In this document: positions 24,798-33,095 of the stretch, one piece after another
Layout of the letters: the number at the start of each line of letters is the position of its first letter
How positions within the stretch are numbered: the stretch's first letter is position 1
Source of the DNA: DTFZ01 sp964510055
Lineage (GTDB): Bacteria; Bacillota; Clostridia; Christensenellales; SZUA-584
Direction: 5' to 3'
Assembly: GCA_964510055.1 (NCBI GenBank)
Contig: CAZDZY010000012.1
Location: 1-41,497, forward strand
Length of the DNA: 41,497 nucleotides
Made by a program: the position numbers and the translations under genes
The notes under the pieces: generated by a model
The model's database searches: none
What the model saw: only the letters and a program-made list of their open reading frames with translations
Told to the model about the DNA's origin: nothing

Positions 24798-25768
24798 TAT
24801 TTAACAAAGTTACTGAAGAATTCGAGTATGACATCGTTGGCGTTGAAGCCGGAGGAACTTCCCCCGTTCGGCCATGCATGGCCGTAACCCTCTATCTCTA
24901 TATACCACACGAGGTTATCGCTTGCCTTGCTTGAGTACTTGCAGGCTGTCGCCTTATCCGATAAACTGACTTCCTGAAACTCATCTAGGCCGTTCGCGTC
25001 TTTCCAGTATTGTATTACTCCGCCGATAGCGGGAGCGTCTCCGTAAACGCCCTTATCGGGTTCTATAGGCACTACGCTGTCAGCCGCGCCGTTTATCTGC
25101 AGTATCCCGACAGAAGCCGTCTCCTTCCTGTCATTCCACGCGCCCCCGCTCATAGAGCCCGCAACGCTTGCCACAGCCCTGAACGTTTCCGGCGCGCCGC
25201 AAGCTAGTTTATACATCATGAAAGCGCCGTTGCTGAAACCTGCGGCAAACGTTTCGCTGCTGTCAAAGCCGTATGTCTGCTGCAGATACTTAGCCAGCGC
25301 GACGAGGAATCCTATATCGTCGTTGCCTTTTTTCGTCAGCCCTGAGTTCCAGCACGACGAGCCGGTCCTGTTTCCCGGGTCGCGTATGCCCTGCGGGTAA
25401 ACCACGGCAAACCCGTACTCTTTCGCCGCGCTGTTCATTTCCGTAAATTCCATAAAGCCCTGCGAGCTGCTTCCGTAACCGTGCAGCATGAAAAGAAGCG
25501 GGGCGCCGCTGCCTGCCCCTTCGGGGATATACAATACGAATTGTCTTTTAATGCCGTTATAATCGCATGTATAATATCCGTCCTTGTCGGCGGTTTGGGA
25601 TACGCCGGCAATGGAATAGACGGTTGCCTGCGGCTTAGGAGTGCTGCCGGCAGTTTGAGTTGCGCAGGCGGTGCCGGAAGCGTCAGTATTCGCTTCCGGG
25701 GCGCCGCATCCCAGGAGCGACAGCAGTATAGAAGCAGACATTACAAATACAATACATTTTTTGACCAT
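24797..25768 (-). CDS. PHB-depolymerase/LpqC-type esterase lipoprotein, copy 1
   Basis: A 323-aa lipoprotein. The signal ends in LSLLGC (C21), followed by a Thr/Ala-rich linker to about residue 50. The hydrolase domain carries the oxyanion LLFMLHGYGSSSQGF, nucleophile serine in AAGFSNGAFMMYKLAC, and histidine in GYGHAWPNGG. This is the polyhydroxybutyrate-depolymerase-like/feruloyl-esterase family. GGAGG lies seven bases before ATG 25768; a tandem ATG three bases earlier is also possible. It is a tandem paralogue of the next gene upstream, with similar lengths and the same motif order. Confidence 0.9.
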   Translation of the reverse strand: MVKKCIVFVMSASILLSLLGCGAPEANTDASGTACATQTAGSTPKPQATVYSIAGVSQTADKDGYYTCDYNGIKRQFVLYIPEGAGSGAPLLFMLHGYGSSSQGFMEFTEMNSAAKEYGFAVVYPQGIRDPGNRTGSSCWNSGLTKKGNDDIGFLVALAKYLQQTYGFDSSETFAAGFSNGAFMMYKLACGAPETFRAVASVAGSMSGGAWNDRKETASVGILQINGAADSVVPIEPDKGVYGDAPAIGGVIQYWKDANGLDEFQEVSLSDKATACKYSSKASDNLVWYIEIEGYGHAWPNGGSSSGFNANDVILEFFSNFVK

Positions 25769-25812
25769 CATCAAACCTCCGAAATGTTCACACATTTTTG
25801 TACAGGCGCTAT

Positions 25813-26754
25813 TCAACAAAATTTACTGAAGAACCCAAGTATAACTTCGCCGGCGTCAAAACCGGCGGTTTCTTCTTTGGGCCATTCGTGCCCGAGGCCC
25901 TCTATTTCTATGTACCATACAAGGTCATCGCCCGGCTTGCCCGAATACTCATATACCGTGGCCTTTTCGGACAATTTAGTCTCTCGGGCTTCGTCAAGGC
26001 CGTTAGCGTTTCTCCAGTATTCTATAAAACCGCTTACAACGGGCGCACCGCCGTAGCCGCCGACTGCCGAAAGCGCGCTGCTGACAGGCACAACGCCGTC
26101 ATTCGTACCGTTTATCTGCAGTATCCCGATCGATACCGAATCATCCCTCTCGTCCCATACCGCCCTGTTCATAGCACCCGCAACGCTAGCCACCGCCCTG
26201 AACGTATCGGGGGCTTCGCACGCAAGCTTGTACACCATGAAAGCGCCGTCGCTGAATCCGGCGGCAAACGTTTTGCCGCTGTCAAATCCGTATGTCTGCT
26301 GCAGATATTTTGCCAGCGCTGTAAGGAAACCGATATCGTCGTTTCCGGAGTCTGCGGATCCGGTATTCCAGCTTGCCCCGCTTTTTCCCACACCAATAAC
26401 CTGCGGATAAACTACGGCAAATCCGTACCTTTTCGCCGCCTCGTTCATTCCCGTATAAGATATGAAGCCTTTTGCGCTGCTGCCGGATCCGTGCAGCATG
26501 AATACGAGCGGGGCGCCGCTGCCTGTGCCTTCGGGGATATACAGCATGTATCTCCTCTTAACGCCGCTGTAGCCGCATGTATAATAGCCGCTTTTATCTT
26601 TTGATACGCCGGTAATAGCCGGAACGGACACCCACGGCTCCGTACCGGCAGGAGTATGAGATACGCCGGCAGCCGTCTGCGCAGCCGGGGCGGCGCATCC
26701 TAAAAGCATCAGCATTGACTCCAATAAAATGATTAAAACGGACCTCTTTATCAA
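25813..26754 (-). CDS. PHB-depolymerase/LpqC-type esterase lipoprotein, copy 2
   Basis: A 313-aa paralogue of the downstream gene. The signal ends in MLLGC. The domain shows LVFMLHGSGSSAKGF, the serine motif AAGFSDGAFMVYKLAC, and GLGHEWPKEE. The second copy changes the nucleophile elbow from GFSNG to GFSDG and the histidine loop from HAWPN to HEWPK, so specificity may have shifted. I prefer a TTG start at 26754 with GGAGG seven bases upstream; an ATG at 26760 is only one base from GGAGG, and another at 26772 has none. Likely product of tandem duplication. Confidence 0.88.
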   Translation of the reverse strand: MIKRSVLIILLESMLMLLGCAAPAAQTAAGVSHTPAGTEPWVSVPAITGVSKDKSGYYTCGYSGVKRRYMLYIPEGTGSGAPLVFMLHGSGSSAKGFISYTGMNEAAKRYGFAVVYPQVIGVGKSGASWNTGSADSGNDDIGFLTALAKYLQQTYGFDSGKTFAAGFSDGAFMVYKLACEAPDTFRAVASVAGAMNRAVWDERDDSVSIGILQINGTNDGVVPVSSALSAVGGYGGAPVVSGFIEYWRNANGLDEARETKLSEKATVYEYSGKPGDDLVWYIEIEGLGHEWPKEETAGFDAGEVILGFFSKFC

Positions 26755-26946
26755 TATCATTCCTCCGGCCATGCAAAACCATTTTTAATAACCGCCTTGC
26801 AGGTCAGCGATTGCTTCATACAGCAGCTAATAAATATTATATTATTTCGTTATACATGTCTATTAAGTTTAACATATATGTAAAAATTTTAATGATAGTT
26901 GTCATTTTTATCAATATTATATAATATACAAAGAGGCGAGGTGTTT

Positions 26947-27567
26947 ATGAAAACTTCGGATAAACTGATATCTGTACTTATATTGGGCCTTCTCGCGCCC
27001 GTCCTTCTTGCTCTGCTGTTCTGGTGGGGCGGATATATTATTGACAGCGGCCTGGATAAGGGTTTTATGATTCTGATCATAGCCGGAGCCGCGGTTGGAG
27101 TATTACTCGATTTAACTGTTTTGCGCAGGTTTATATCAAGCTTATTTATGCTTCCTCTTGCGGCGCTTTTTATTATAGAAATATTCTATTCCGTGCTGAT
27201 ATACGGCTTTTTTATGGGGTTCCCCGTTTTCAACAGCCTTGCCGGCATCGCGGGGAGTTATATCGTTGTAAGGAAAAGTATCATCGCTGATAATACGTCG
27301 GACGTTATAAAACGAAATTTCAAAAAGGCCGCCATTTTCTCGTTTTTACTGCTGCTTTTTTTCTGTATATGCTCGGCTGTGCTGGCGCTAGGCGAACCCT
27401 CCATCTGTTCGCAGATACAGTCGATGCTCAGCCTGCCGAACAGCGTGGAGATATGGATGATATGGCTACTGGTAACCTGCGGAGGAGCTTTCCTTCTCGT
27501 GTTTCAGTATGCAGTATCAAAGCATATATATAAAGCTATGACAAAAAAAGCGGGAAGTGTCACCTGA
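26947..27567 (+). CDS. Multi-helix membrane protein of unknown function
   Basis: A 206-aa protein with about six hydrophobic helices (about 8-28, 38-55, 62-85, 88-105, 125-150 and 170-190). No conserved motif is recognised. ATG 26947 is preceded by GAGGCGAGG; an upstream ATG at 26899 lacks a site. Its last eight coding bases overlap the 3' end of the convergent XRE-DUF5680 gene, so the two cannot both be extended and antisense interference is possible. Confidence 0.7.
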   Translation: MKTSDKLISVLILGLLAPVLLALLFWWGGYIIDSGLDKGFMILIIAGAAVGVLLDLTVLRRFISSLFMLPLAALFIIEIFYSVLIYGFFMGFPVFNSLAGIAGSYIVVRKSIIADNTSDVIKRNFKKAAIFSFLLLLFFCICSAVLALGEPSICSQIQSMLSLPNSVEIWMIWLLVTCGGAFLLVFQYAVSKHIYKAMTKKAGSVT

Positions 27568-28237
27568 CAGCCCCGCCATGAAAATAGCACTCGTATACTT
27601 TATCGCCGCAGCAGAATATCTCCTCATAACCCTGGAACCACTCGAAACCTCCGCTTATACTGCAGTGGTAGCTGTAATCGCCGTTGCTGTGAACGAGCGG
27701 GCCCCTGAACGGGTATTCTTCGGGAACGAGCATAAGCACTTCATCAAGGAACGCTCCCGAAAAACGCTGGCCCAGTACCCTTCCGCTGTAATTCATGGCC
27801 CATTTGGGCTGTCCGTCACACCATAGCCCTTCTTCACCGATAAACTTTTCTCCGCCGAGGTAGGTATCGAAATATAAGTACCTGCCTTCCTCATATTTCA
27901 GGTCGTGCGAACAGGGCCGGGCAGGCGGCTCTTCCTTACCGTGCGCGGCGTATGTGTTCTTCTTCGCTTTACATAAAAAGCGTATCATCTCCGTAAGTTC
28001 GTCTTTTGCATCTTTAACGAGCGCTGTGCCGCACTCGCCTTTATCGGGCTTTACGATCCTGTCTATGCTGACCCCCAGCAGCCCGCTTAAGGCTATCAGG
28101 TTATCGATATCCGGGAACGACTCCCCCGACTCCCACTTCGAGACGGCCTGCCTCGATACTCCTATGCGCTCCGCCATCTCCTCCTGCGAGAGCCCTCTGT
28201 CTTTCCTTATCGACGCCAGTTTTTCCTTAAAGTCCAT
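27560..28237 (-). CDS. XRE-family helix-turn-helix protein with DUF5680 domain
   Basis: A 225-aa protein. The N-terminal HTH_3 domain (about 5-60) includes LSQEEMAERIGVSRQAVSKW. The C-terminal domain (about 85-225) matches DUF5680, with its WAMNYSGRVLG and FRGPLVHSNGDYSYHC segments. Fusions of this type are common in clostridia and probably respond to an unknown ligand bound by DUF5680. GAGGTGAT precedes ATG. No operator is evident in the short 5' region. Confidence 0.9.
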   Translation of the reverse strand: MDFKEKLASIRKDRGLSQEEMAERIGVSRQAVSKWESGESFPDIDNLIALSGLLGVSIDRIVKPDKGECGTALVKDAKDELTEMIRFLCKAKKNTYAAHGKEEPPARPCSHDLKYEEGRYLYFDTYLGGEKFIGEEGLWCDGQPKWAMNYSGRVLGQRFSGAFLDEVLMLVPEEYPFRGPLVHSNGDYSYHCSISGGFEWFQGYEEIFCCGDKVYECYFHGGAVR

Positions 28238-28335
28238 ACTTTTATCACCTCAGCAGCAGGATACATCATTATAGCGCCCGCATCTACCAATCAGCCGGTG
28301 CTTTTAGTCAACCACCGGTTGCGAAGATATCTGTT

Positions 28336-29250
28336 TTATTTCTTATTGCTCAAGGCTTTTACAACGTCTGATCTTTTCATGCCCGCATGAATATCGTCGC
28401 CGTACAAGATATATATCAGTTCCCAGTCGATGCTGCTCAGAGCCTGCGTCTCGGTCCATTCAGCCTGAAATATGCTGTCTGCGTATTTATTGCTGTCGTC
28501 CGTGAGCCCGAGGGACTGGGTAAGTTCCTCAAGTATCAGGTGATTACGCTGTTTTTGAGACGTTACGTCAACGGCTATGCCCATATACGCTTTATATATC
28601 CTGTAATTTTGGTCCCAATATATACAGAAATAACCGAAGTTGTCTTTCACATAACCGGGTATGACATCATCCATCTCATCAAGCGGCACGAAACGTATGA
28701 AGTAATTTGCGTCCGAATCGGATATCGAGATATTTGGCAGTATTCCGAGACCGCTGAGCGCATCTATATGTTCTCTGAGCGCGGCGTAATCCTCAGCGGT
28801 ATAATCGCCGGTGACCTGTATACGGATAGGCTCTTCCCAGCGTTTTGCCACTCCGTCTGCTCCGCCGTATTCGACATTCAAAGCCACTTCGCAGAAATAG
28901 TCGAGCGCCTCGCCGGTTATATCGCCCATATGTCCGGGCTCTTCCGACGGCTCAATGGCAGGCTCCTGCGCCGACCCGGCATTCCCTTCGGCAGGCGTTG
29001 GAGCGTCGTTTTGCTGGTTTGACTGATTGCCCAGGCCCGTTGGGATAACGCCGCCCAATAAAAGCGCGATAATTACGGCGGCAACTGTAAAAGCAACAGC
29101 TATGATTATAACCGCATAGATTTTCTTTCTTGCCTGTGTATCGGCATTGCCGTAACCGCCAGGATCCTGCGTCCCGCCGAGCCTGCCGCCGCACGCCGGA
29201 CAGAATACCGCTCCGTCCCTGATAGCCGCCCCGCACCTTACGCAATACAT
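28336..29250 (-). CDS. Zinc-ribbon, membrane-anchored DUF2927 protein
   Basis: A 304-aa protein. The cytoplasmic zinc ribbon (C3, C6, C17, C20 in MYCVRCG...FCPACGG) precedes one helix (about 45-68), an Asn/Pro/Glu-rich linker, and an external DUF2927 domain (about 115-295). The domain is marked by RWEEPIRIQVTGDY, SDANYFIRFV, and RNHLILEELTQSLGLTDDS followed by YADSIFQAEWTE. DUF2927 has a zincin-like look, but I see no clean HExxH here. ATG 29250 has GCAGGAGG nine bases upstream; the in-frame TTG at 29283 does not. It follows the MltG-like gene closely. A paralogous lipoprotein lies at 32217-32903. Confidence 0.82.
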   Translation of the reverse strand: MYCVRCGAAIRDGAVFCPACGGRLGGTQDPGGYGNADTQARKKIYAVIIIAVAFTVAAVIIALLLGGVIPTGLGNQSNQQNDAPTPAEGNAGSAQEPAIEPSEEPGHMGDITGEALDYFCEVALNVEYGGADGVAKRWEEPIRIQVTGDYTAEDYAALREHIDALSGLGILPNISISDSDANYFIRFVPLDEMDDVIPGYVKDNFGYFCIYWDQNYRIYKAYMGIAVDVTSQKQRNHLILEELTQSLGLTDDSNKYADSIFQAEWTETQALSSIDWELIYILYGDDIHAGMKRSDVVKALSNKK

Positions 29251-29283
29251 TATATTCGTCCTCCTGCCCCCGGCCGTTTCCAA

Positions 29284-30216
29284 CTAGTTGAAATATTCCC
29301 GTTTATCATCCATCTTTATAAACCTGTCCGGGTCGATCGTAGATTCATAAAGGTTTCTTGATTCTTTTACCGCGGCTTTGAAATCATCATAGCTGGTAAA
29401 CGACATTATTTCTTTTTTTACATAATCATAGAAGAAAAAATACAGCTTCTTATCTGAGTATTCCGCAATGCTAGCCGCAAGGCTCTCATCATCAAAGCAG
29501 CAAATTGGCCCCGGCGGAAGGCCTTTATAAGTGTATGTATTATATTCGCTGTCTATTTCAATATCCGTCTTTAAAAGATATGGCCGCTGATAGCCGAGGG
29601 CGTACTCCACAGTCGGGCAGCTGCCGAACGTATCCTTTTTTTTGATACGGTTCGAATATACGTTAGCGACAGCGCTCTCATAAGAATCGACAAGGTTCGT
29701 ATCCCCCTCCACCACGGAGGCAAGTATTATCCGCTCTCCTTCGCTGAGGCTGTTCTTATCGGGGACACTCTCAGCGATCCTGTCATACCTCTGCTGCGCT
29801 CCCCCGATCCATTTATTTATCCAAAATTTAAGATCCTCGCCCTTTACCTCATATGTGCCCGGGACTATCATCCCTTCCATACGCCTGAAGCTTTTTGCTT
29901 TACCAATAAGGCTGCTTTCCGCTTCCGCCAAAGCGTTTTTTACCTCGTCTTCGGTCATCGAAAACGCCGCCGTAACCTGAGGTATTATATCGCGCTCCAG
30001 CGTGTCTCCGTCTTTAACTTCGATCACAGCCGTTACTGCGGAAGTTGGCACGGGCGTTTCCGGCGGCACGGTGGGAACGGGAGTAGGAGAAGGCGGCACA
30101 GGCGTCTTAAAGACCCCAATAGTTGCAGAAGGCGCCGGCTCAGGAATCGCAGCAACCGAGCATGCCGCCAGCAATATAGCAGCCGCGCACAACGTAATAA
30201 TTATCAGTTTTTTCAT
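29284..30216 (-). CDS. MltG/YceG-like endolytic transglycosylase, lipoprotein form
   Basis: A 310-aa protein. The signal ends in LLAAC (C19), then comes a Pro/Thr-rich linker (about 25-65), a short LysM-like part (VKDGDTLERDIIP), and the YceG/MltG domain. Catalytic glutamate lies in ILASVVEGDT. Further family marks are VANVYSNRIKK, CPTVEYALGYQ, DSEYNTYTYKGLPPGPI and LYFFFYD. MltG cleaves nascent peptidoglycan to end glycan strands. Canonical MltG has a transmembrane anchor, so this lipoprotein form is unusual and may be a second, specialised copy. GGGGG precedes ATG 30216. Probably co-transcribed with the DUF2927 gene. Confidence 0.85.
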   Translation of the reverse strand: MKKLIIITLCAAAILLAACSVAAIPEPAPSATIGVFKTPVPPSPTPVPTVPPETPVPTSAVTAVIEVKDGDTLERDIIPQVTAAFSMTEDEVKNALAEAESSLIGKAKSFRRMEGMIVPGTYEVKGEDLKFWINKWIGGAQQRYDRIAESVPDKNSLSEGERIILASVVEGDTNLVDSYESAVANVYSNRIKKKDTFGSCPTVEYALGYQRPYLLKTDIEIDSEYNTYTYKGLPPGPICCFDDESLAASIAEYSDKKLYFFFYDYVKKEIMSFTSYDDFKAAVKESRNLYESTIDPDRFIKMDDKREYFN

Positions 30217-30306
30217 GTTGCCCCCAAATTTGCCCCTTATTAATGCACAAATTATATCATCAGGCAATATAAAACGACAACTGCCGTGTTTCCGGGTAAA
30301 ATAAAA

Positions 30307-30340
30307 ATAAGGCTGTATAAAAAAATATACACCGGCTTAT
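30307..30340 (-). terminator. Terminator after the 296-aa gene
   Basis: On the minus strand ATAAG...TATA pairs with TATA...CTTAT around a seven-base T loop, followed by a TTTTTATTTTA tract. It lies 30 bp after the stop of the 296-aa gene and before the MltG-like gene. Confidence 0.65.
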
Positions 30341-30371
30341 ATATCGTCTCACAGTATGTATTCCATTCGAT

Positions 30372-31262
30372 TTACGCGATACGGTTTAAGTCGAAGAGCT
30401 TATGATAGAGATCGAACATCTTTTTATTTCCGCCTTCGAATATATAAGAAAATATCTGATACTTTACCTTGAGCCTCAGTATAAAGAGATTTTGCCCGCT
30501 GTCAAGCTCTTTTAGCTCAGCGCCGGTAATGCTTTGGAGGGGGGTATGAAGATATGAGAAATCAAGCCCAGCTTTATTTTTCTTTCTTGTGAACATATCG
30601 CGTTCCAATACTATAAGCTCTTTATCGTTTACTATGAACGCAGTCTTCGAAGGCTGAAGCTTTTCTTTTTTCAGCCTTTGTTTTAAATCGCGTGTTCTTC
30701 GTATCCGCAGCGCCGGCTGATAAGCTATAAGGCGCAGCGCCGGGTCGGCTTTTTGAAGCCTGTTGAAAAGATTAAAGAACAATATATCTATCGTGCTTTC
30801 ATCCGCAGAATATTCTACAGGAATGTTTTCCATGCGAATCGTTCGCCCTTCGAAGCAAGTCTTCCTTTCTATTATATTGACCAGCTTAAAGATGATCTCT
30901 TCGGAAACGGTATTATATACTATAACGGCCGGGCCGTCCTGCGTAAAAAGGGCAAGCTCCCCCTTAAGAAGCGCATGCATATCTTTTACTGCTGAGATAT
31001 CGCTGTAGTATATTCTTTGGCGCGTTACTCTTTTTCCTGTCCTTTTGAGTATAAGCAAATACTTGTCGTACGCTCCGATAAGATAATCATAAAGGTCCAT
31101 GGGAAACGCGTTCCTTCGTTCGATGCTTCTCGGCACTTTAAAAAGGATCAGCGGCTGCTCATGTTCGTTATAGTATTCTCTGAATATTTCGGGGATCCCG
31201 TGCTTTTCGTCTATCTCATATATCCACGGCCCGAACGCATCATATTCGCTTATATAGTCCAT
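30372..31262 (-). CDS. Soluble protein of unknown function
   Basis: A 296-aa protein without signal or membrane helix. Charged segments alternate with beta-strand-like ones (KYLLILKRTGKRVTRQRIYY, ELALFTQDGPAVIVYNT, TAFIVNDKELIVLERDMF), resembling paired PH-like folds in which strands begin YLLI or LIVL. This is only a structural impression; no family is recognised. GGAGGAG precedes ATG with good spacing. It has its own terminator downstream, separating it from the MltG-like gene. The 215 bp upstream holds an inverted repeat (31396-31412). Confidence 0.65.
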   Translation of the reverse strand: MDYISEYDAFGPWIYEIDEKHGIPEIFREYYNEHEQPLILFKVPRSIERRNAFPMDLYDYLIGAYDKYLLILKRTGKRVTRQRIYYSDISAVKDMHALLKGELALFTQDGPAVIVYNTVSEEIIFKLVNIIERKTCFEGRTIRMENIPVEYSADESTIDILFFNLFNRLQKADPALRLIAYQPALRIRRTRDLKQRLKKEKLQPSKTAFIVNDKELIVLERDMFTRKKNKAGLDFSYLHTPLQSITGAELKELDSGQNLFILRLKVKYQIFSYIFEGGNKKMFDLYHKLFDLNRIA

Positions 31263-31395
31263 ACCGCTCCTCCCGGCCGAAGGAATAATAGTATCTTTGA
31301 TCGCCCGCGTTTAGCATAGAATATATTGCATGATATATGATTGTCAAATAATCTCTTGCCTTCTTTCAGGACTTTCTTAATGGATTGATATACAT

Positions 31396-31412
31396 GATCT
31401 ATCCGATAGATC
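31396..31412. repeat. 17-bp perfect inverted repeat
   Basis: GATCTATC-C-GATAGATC lies about 135 bp before the 296-aa gene and 65 bp after the 186-aa-class gene. It may be an operator or a weak transcript hairpin; no T-run follows on either strand. Confidence 0.5.
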
Positions 31413-31477
31413 CCGGAATAAATTTCGCCGGCAGCTATTTCAGCAGGGTCTGAAATACAAAGAAAGAAACTATAAAA

Positions 31478-32029
31478 TCAGGTACGCGCATTTATTACTT
31501 CTTTCAGTGCTGCGGCTATTTCGTTTGCCACGTCTGAAGCGCGTCTATATACATATTCATATTGGGTCGGCGAGTCTATAAGAGGCAGGTTTATTTCCGA
31601 ACCGTCCTTCAGTTTGATAGTTATATGCAGGTCATAGCACGACCGTACAATTTGTTCCGGTTCGCTAAAGGATGAGTCAGAGCCGGAAGCTTCAGGCTCT
31701 ATTGCCTTGCCGTCGCGGCATAGCTCAAACGATGCCACATCGACGTTGTTTTTCATTATCCCCTCGGGAAGCGCCTCAGTCTGTATAAAAAATTTTTTCC
31801 CGGCTGCATCATAAGTAAAATATGTCTTTCCGTATGACATTATTTTTTCAGTATCCAATCCGATGGATTTAACGCTTTCCCTAAAGGAGGAGTAATCTCC
31901 CCATGAGGCTTCCGGTATAAACTTTGAGGGCGGCTTTTTTTTCATAAACATACGAACATATATTAAAGTTATGACAACCACACCTATAGTACCAAATATT
32001 ACTCCAATCAAGCTCCATAACGCGTTCAT
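31478..32029 (-). CDS. Single-helix membrane protein of unknown function
   Basis: A 183-aa protein with an N-terminal helix (about 5-28) and a soluble domain with basic KKKPPSKF just after the helix, so the domain is probably cytoplasmic. It contains beta-rich stretches (KTYFTYDAAGKKFFIQ, CYDLHITIKLKDGSEINLPL) and an ending helix (ASDVANEIAAALKEV). No family is recognised. I prefer ATG 32029, eight bases after GGGGG; a GTG three codons earlier overlaps that site. Confidence 0.65.
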   Translation of the reverse strand: MNALWSLIGVIFGTIGVVVITLIYVRMFMKKKPPSKFIPEASWGDYSSFRESVKSIGLDTEKIMSYGKTYFTYDAAGKKFFIQTEALPEGIMKNNVDVASFELCRDGKAIEPEASGSDSSFSEPEQIVRSCYDLHITIKLKDGSEINLPLIDSPTQYEYVYRRASDVANEIAAALKEVINART

Positions 32030-32216
32030 CGCCTGCACCCCCGCCCGGGTTTTTATTTCTATTCGGATATTTAATAAAATAGTACCATAAAGCCGCTTTT
32101 TTGTCTAATTCTACATAACTTAAACTATATATACTCTGTTTTTTTGGCGCCGTATCTATTATATGTTCCTTGTTTTCGCTGCCGGCAATATTATGATTGA
32201 AATATCAGCCTGCTTT

Positions 32217-32903
32217 TTAGTCAAGATAATTATCTATGTATTTAGCCCTGACCATCGGCAATAATGCTTCTTTCGCTTCCTCTTCGTTCATTCCGGCGTG
32301 AAGGGACGGCGAATACAGCATGCGTATAAGTTCAAAGTCCATATCGCTAAGTGTCTGTACTTTTGTCCATTCCGGATGAAATATACTGTCAGGGTATTTA
32401 TCGCTTATATATCGAAGTCCGATAGCATCTGTTATACTGAATAATATAATATAATTTCGTTCTTTCTGCGTCGGTTCGTCGTTTGCAATTCTGATATATA
32501 CGTTGTATATAGCGTCGTTATTAGTTCTTACATTGGAGGCATACCAATCCGTGCCTCCGATATAAGGGTAAAAATATACTTCGAAATTATATTTCTCATC
32601 AACAATGGTGATTTTTTGCGTCAAGCCTAGCGAATTGAATCTATCGACAAAATTCGTTAATGTAGAATAATCCTCTTCACTATAGTCACCTGAAATCTTT
32701 AAATATATCGGCTCTTCCCAACGCTCAATGGTATTGCTTTTAAGTAATTTAGGATACAGAGCGATTTCATTAAAATAGTTTATCAGCTCGCTGCATTTGG
32801 CGTCCAGCAGGCCGGCAGCCTGATCCGATATCCACTGGCAGCCCGAAAAAAGAAAACAGAATGACAATATAACGCTTAAGAGACCGAAAAACTTTTTCTT
32901 CAT
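32217..32903 (-). CDS. DUF2927-domain lipoprotein
   Basis: A 228-aa lipoprotein. The signal ends in LFSGC (C22). The rest is a DUF2927 domain paralogous to the zinc-ribbon protein at 28336-29250. Shared landmarks are RWEEPIYLKISGDYSEEDY, TQKERNYIILFSITDAIGL, YPDSIFHPEWT, DFELIRMLYSPSLHAGM and the KEAL end. This copy uses a lipid anchor instead of a helix and lacks the zinc ribbon. GGAGG precedes ATG 32903. Probably an extracytoplasmic enzyme or binding protein; function unknown. Confidence 0.85.
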   Translation of the reverse strand: MKKKFFGLLSVILSFCFLFSGCQWISDQAAGLLDAKCSELINYFNEIALYPKLLKSNTIERWEEPIYLKISGDYSEEDYSTLTNFVDRFNSLGLTQKITIVDEKYNFEVYFYPYIGGTDWYASNVRTNNDAIYNVYIRIANDEPTQKERNYIILFSITDAIGLRYISDKYPDSIFHPEWTKVQTLSDMDFELIRMLYSPSLHAGMNEEEAKEALLPMVRAKYIDNYLD

Positions 32904-33095
32904 ATCGTCCCTCCGGCTAACAGTATACCTATACATTACCACCCGTGAATATATAAATCAAGAAGACCCAAAACCGCAGCCCGGTTCGCATGGGATACAG
33001 GCTAATATATACCGAAAAATACATGATTCCTGCCGCCTGATGCTATGATATAATTTTGATACAGTACTAAAACGACGGGAAGGGGACTAAAACCT

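Noticed and set aside
31265..31480. Stop-free stretch of about 70 codons on the minus strand after the stop of the 183-aa gene
   Set aside because: No start codon or ribosome site, and no recognisable family; the peptide looks protein-like but could be chance or a remnant.
32955..32975. AAATCAAGAAG similar to the flank of the 5S terminators
   Set aside because: No hairpin or 5S sequence follows; the match is only about eleven AT-rich bases.
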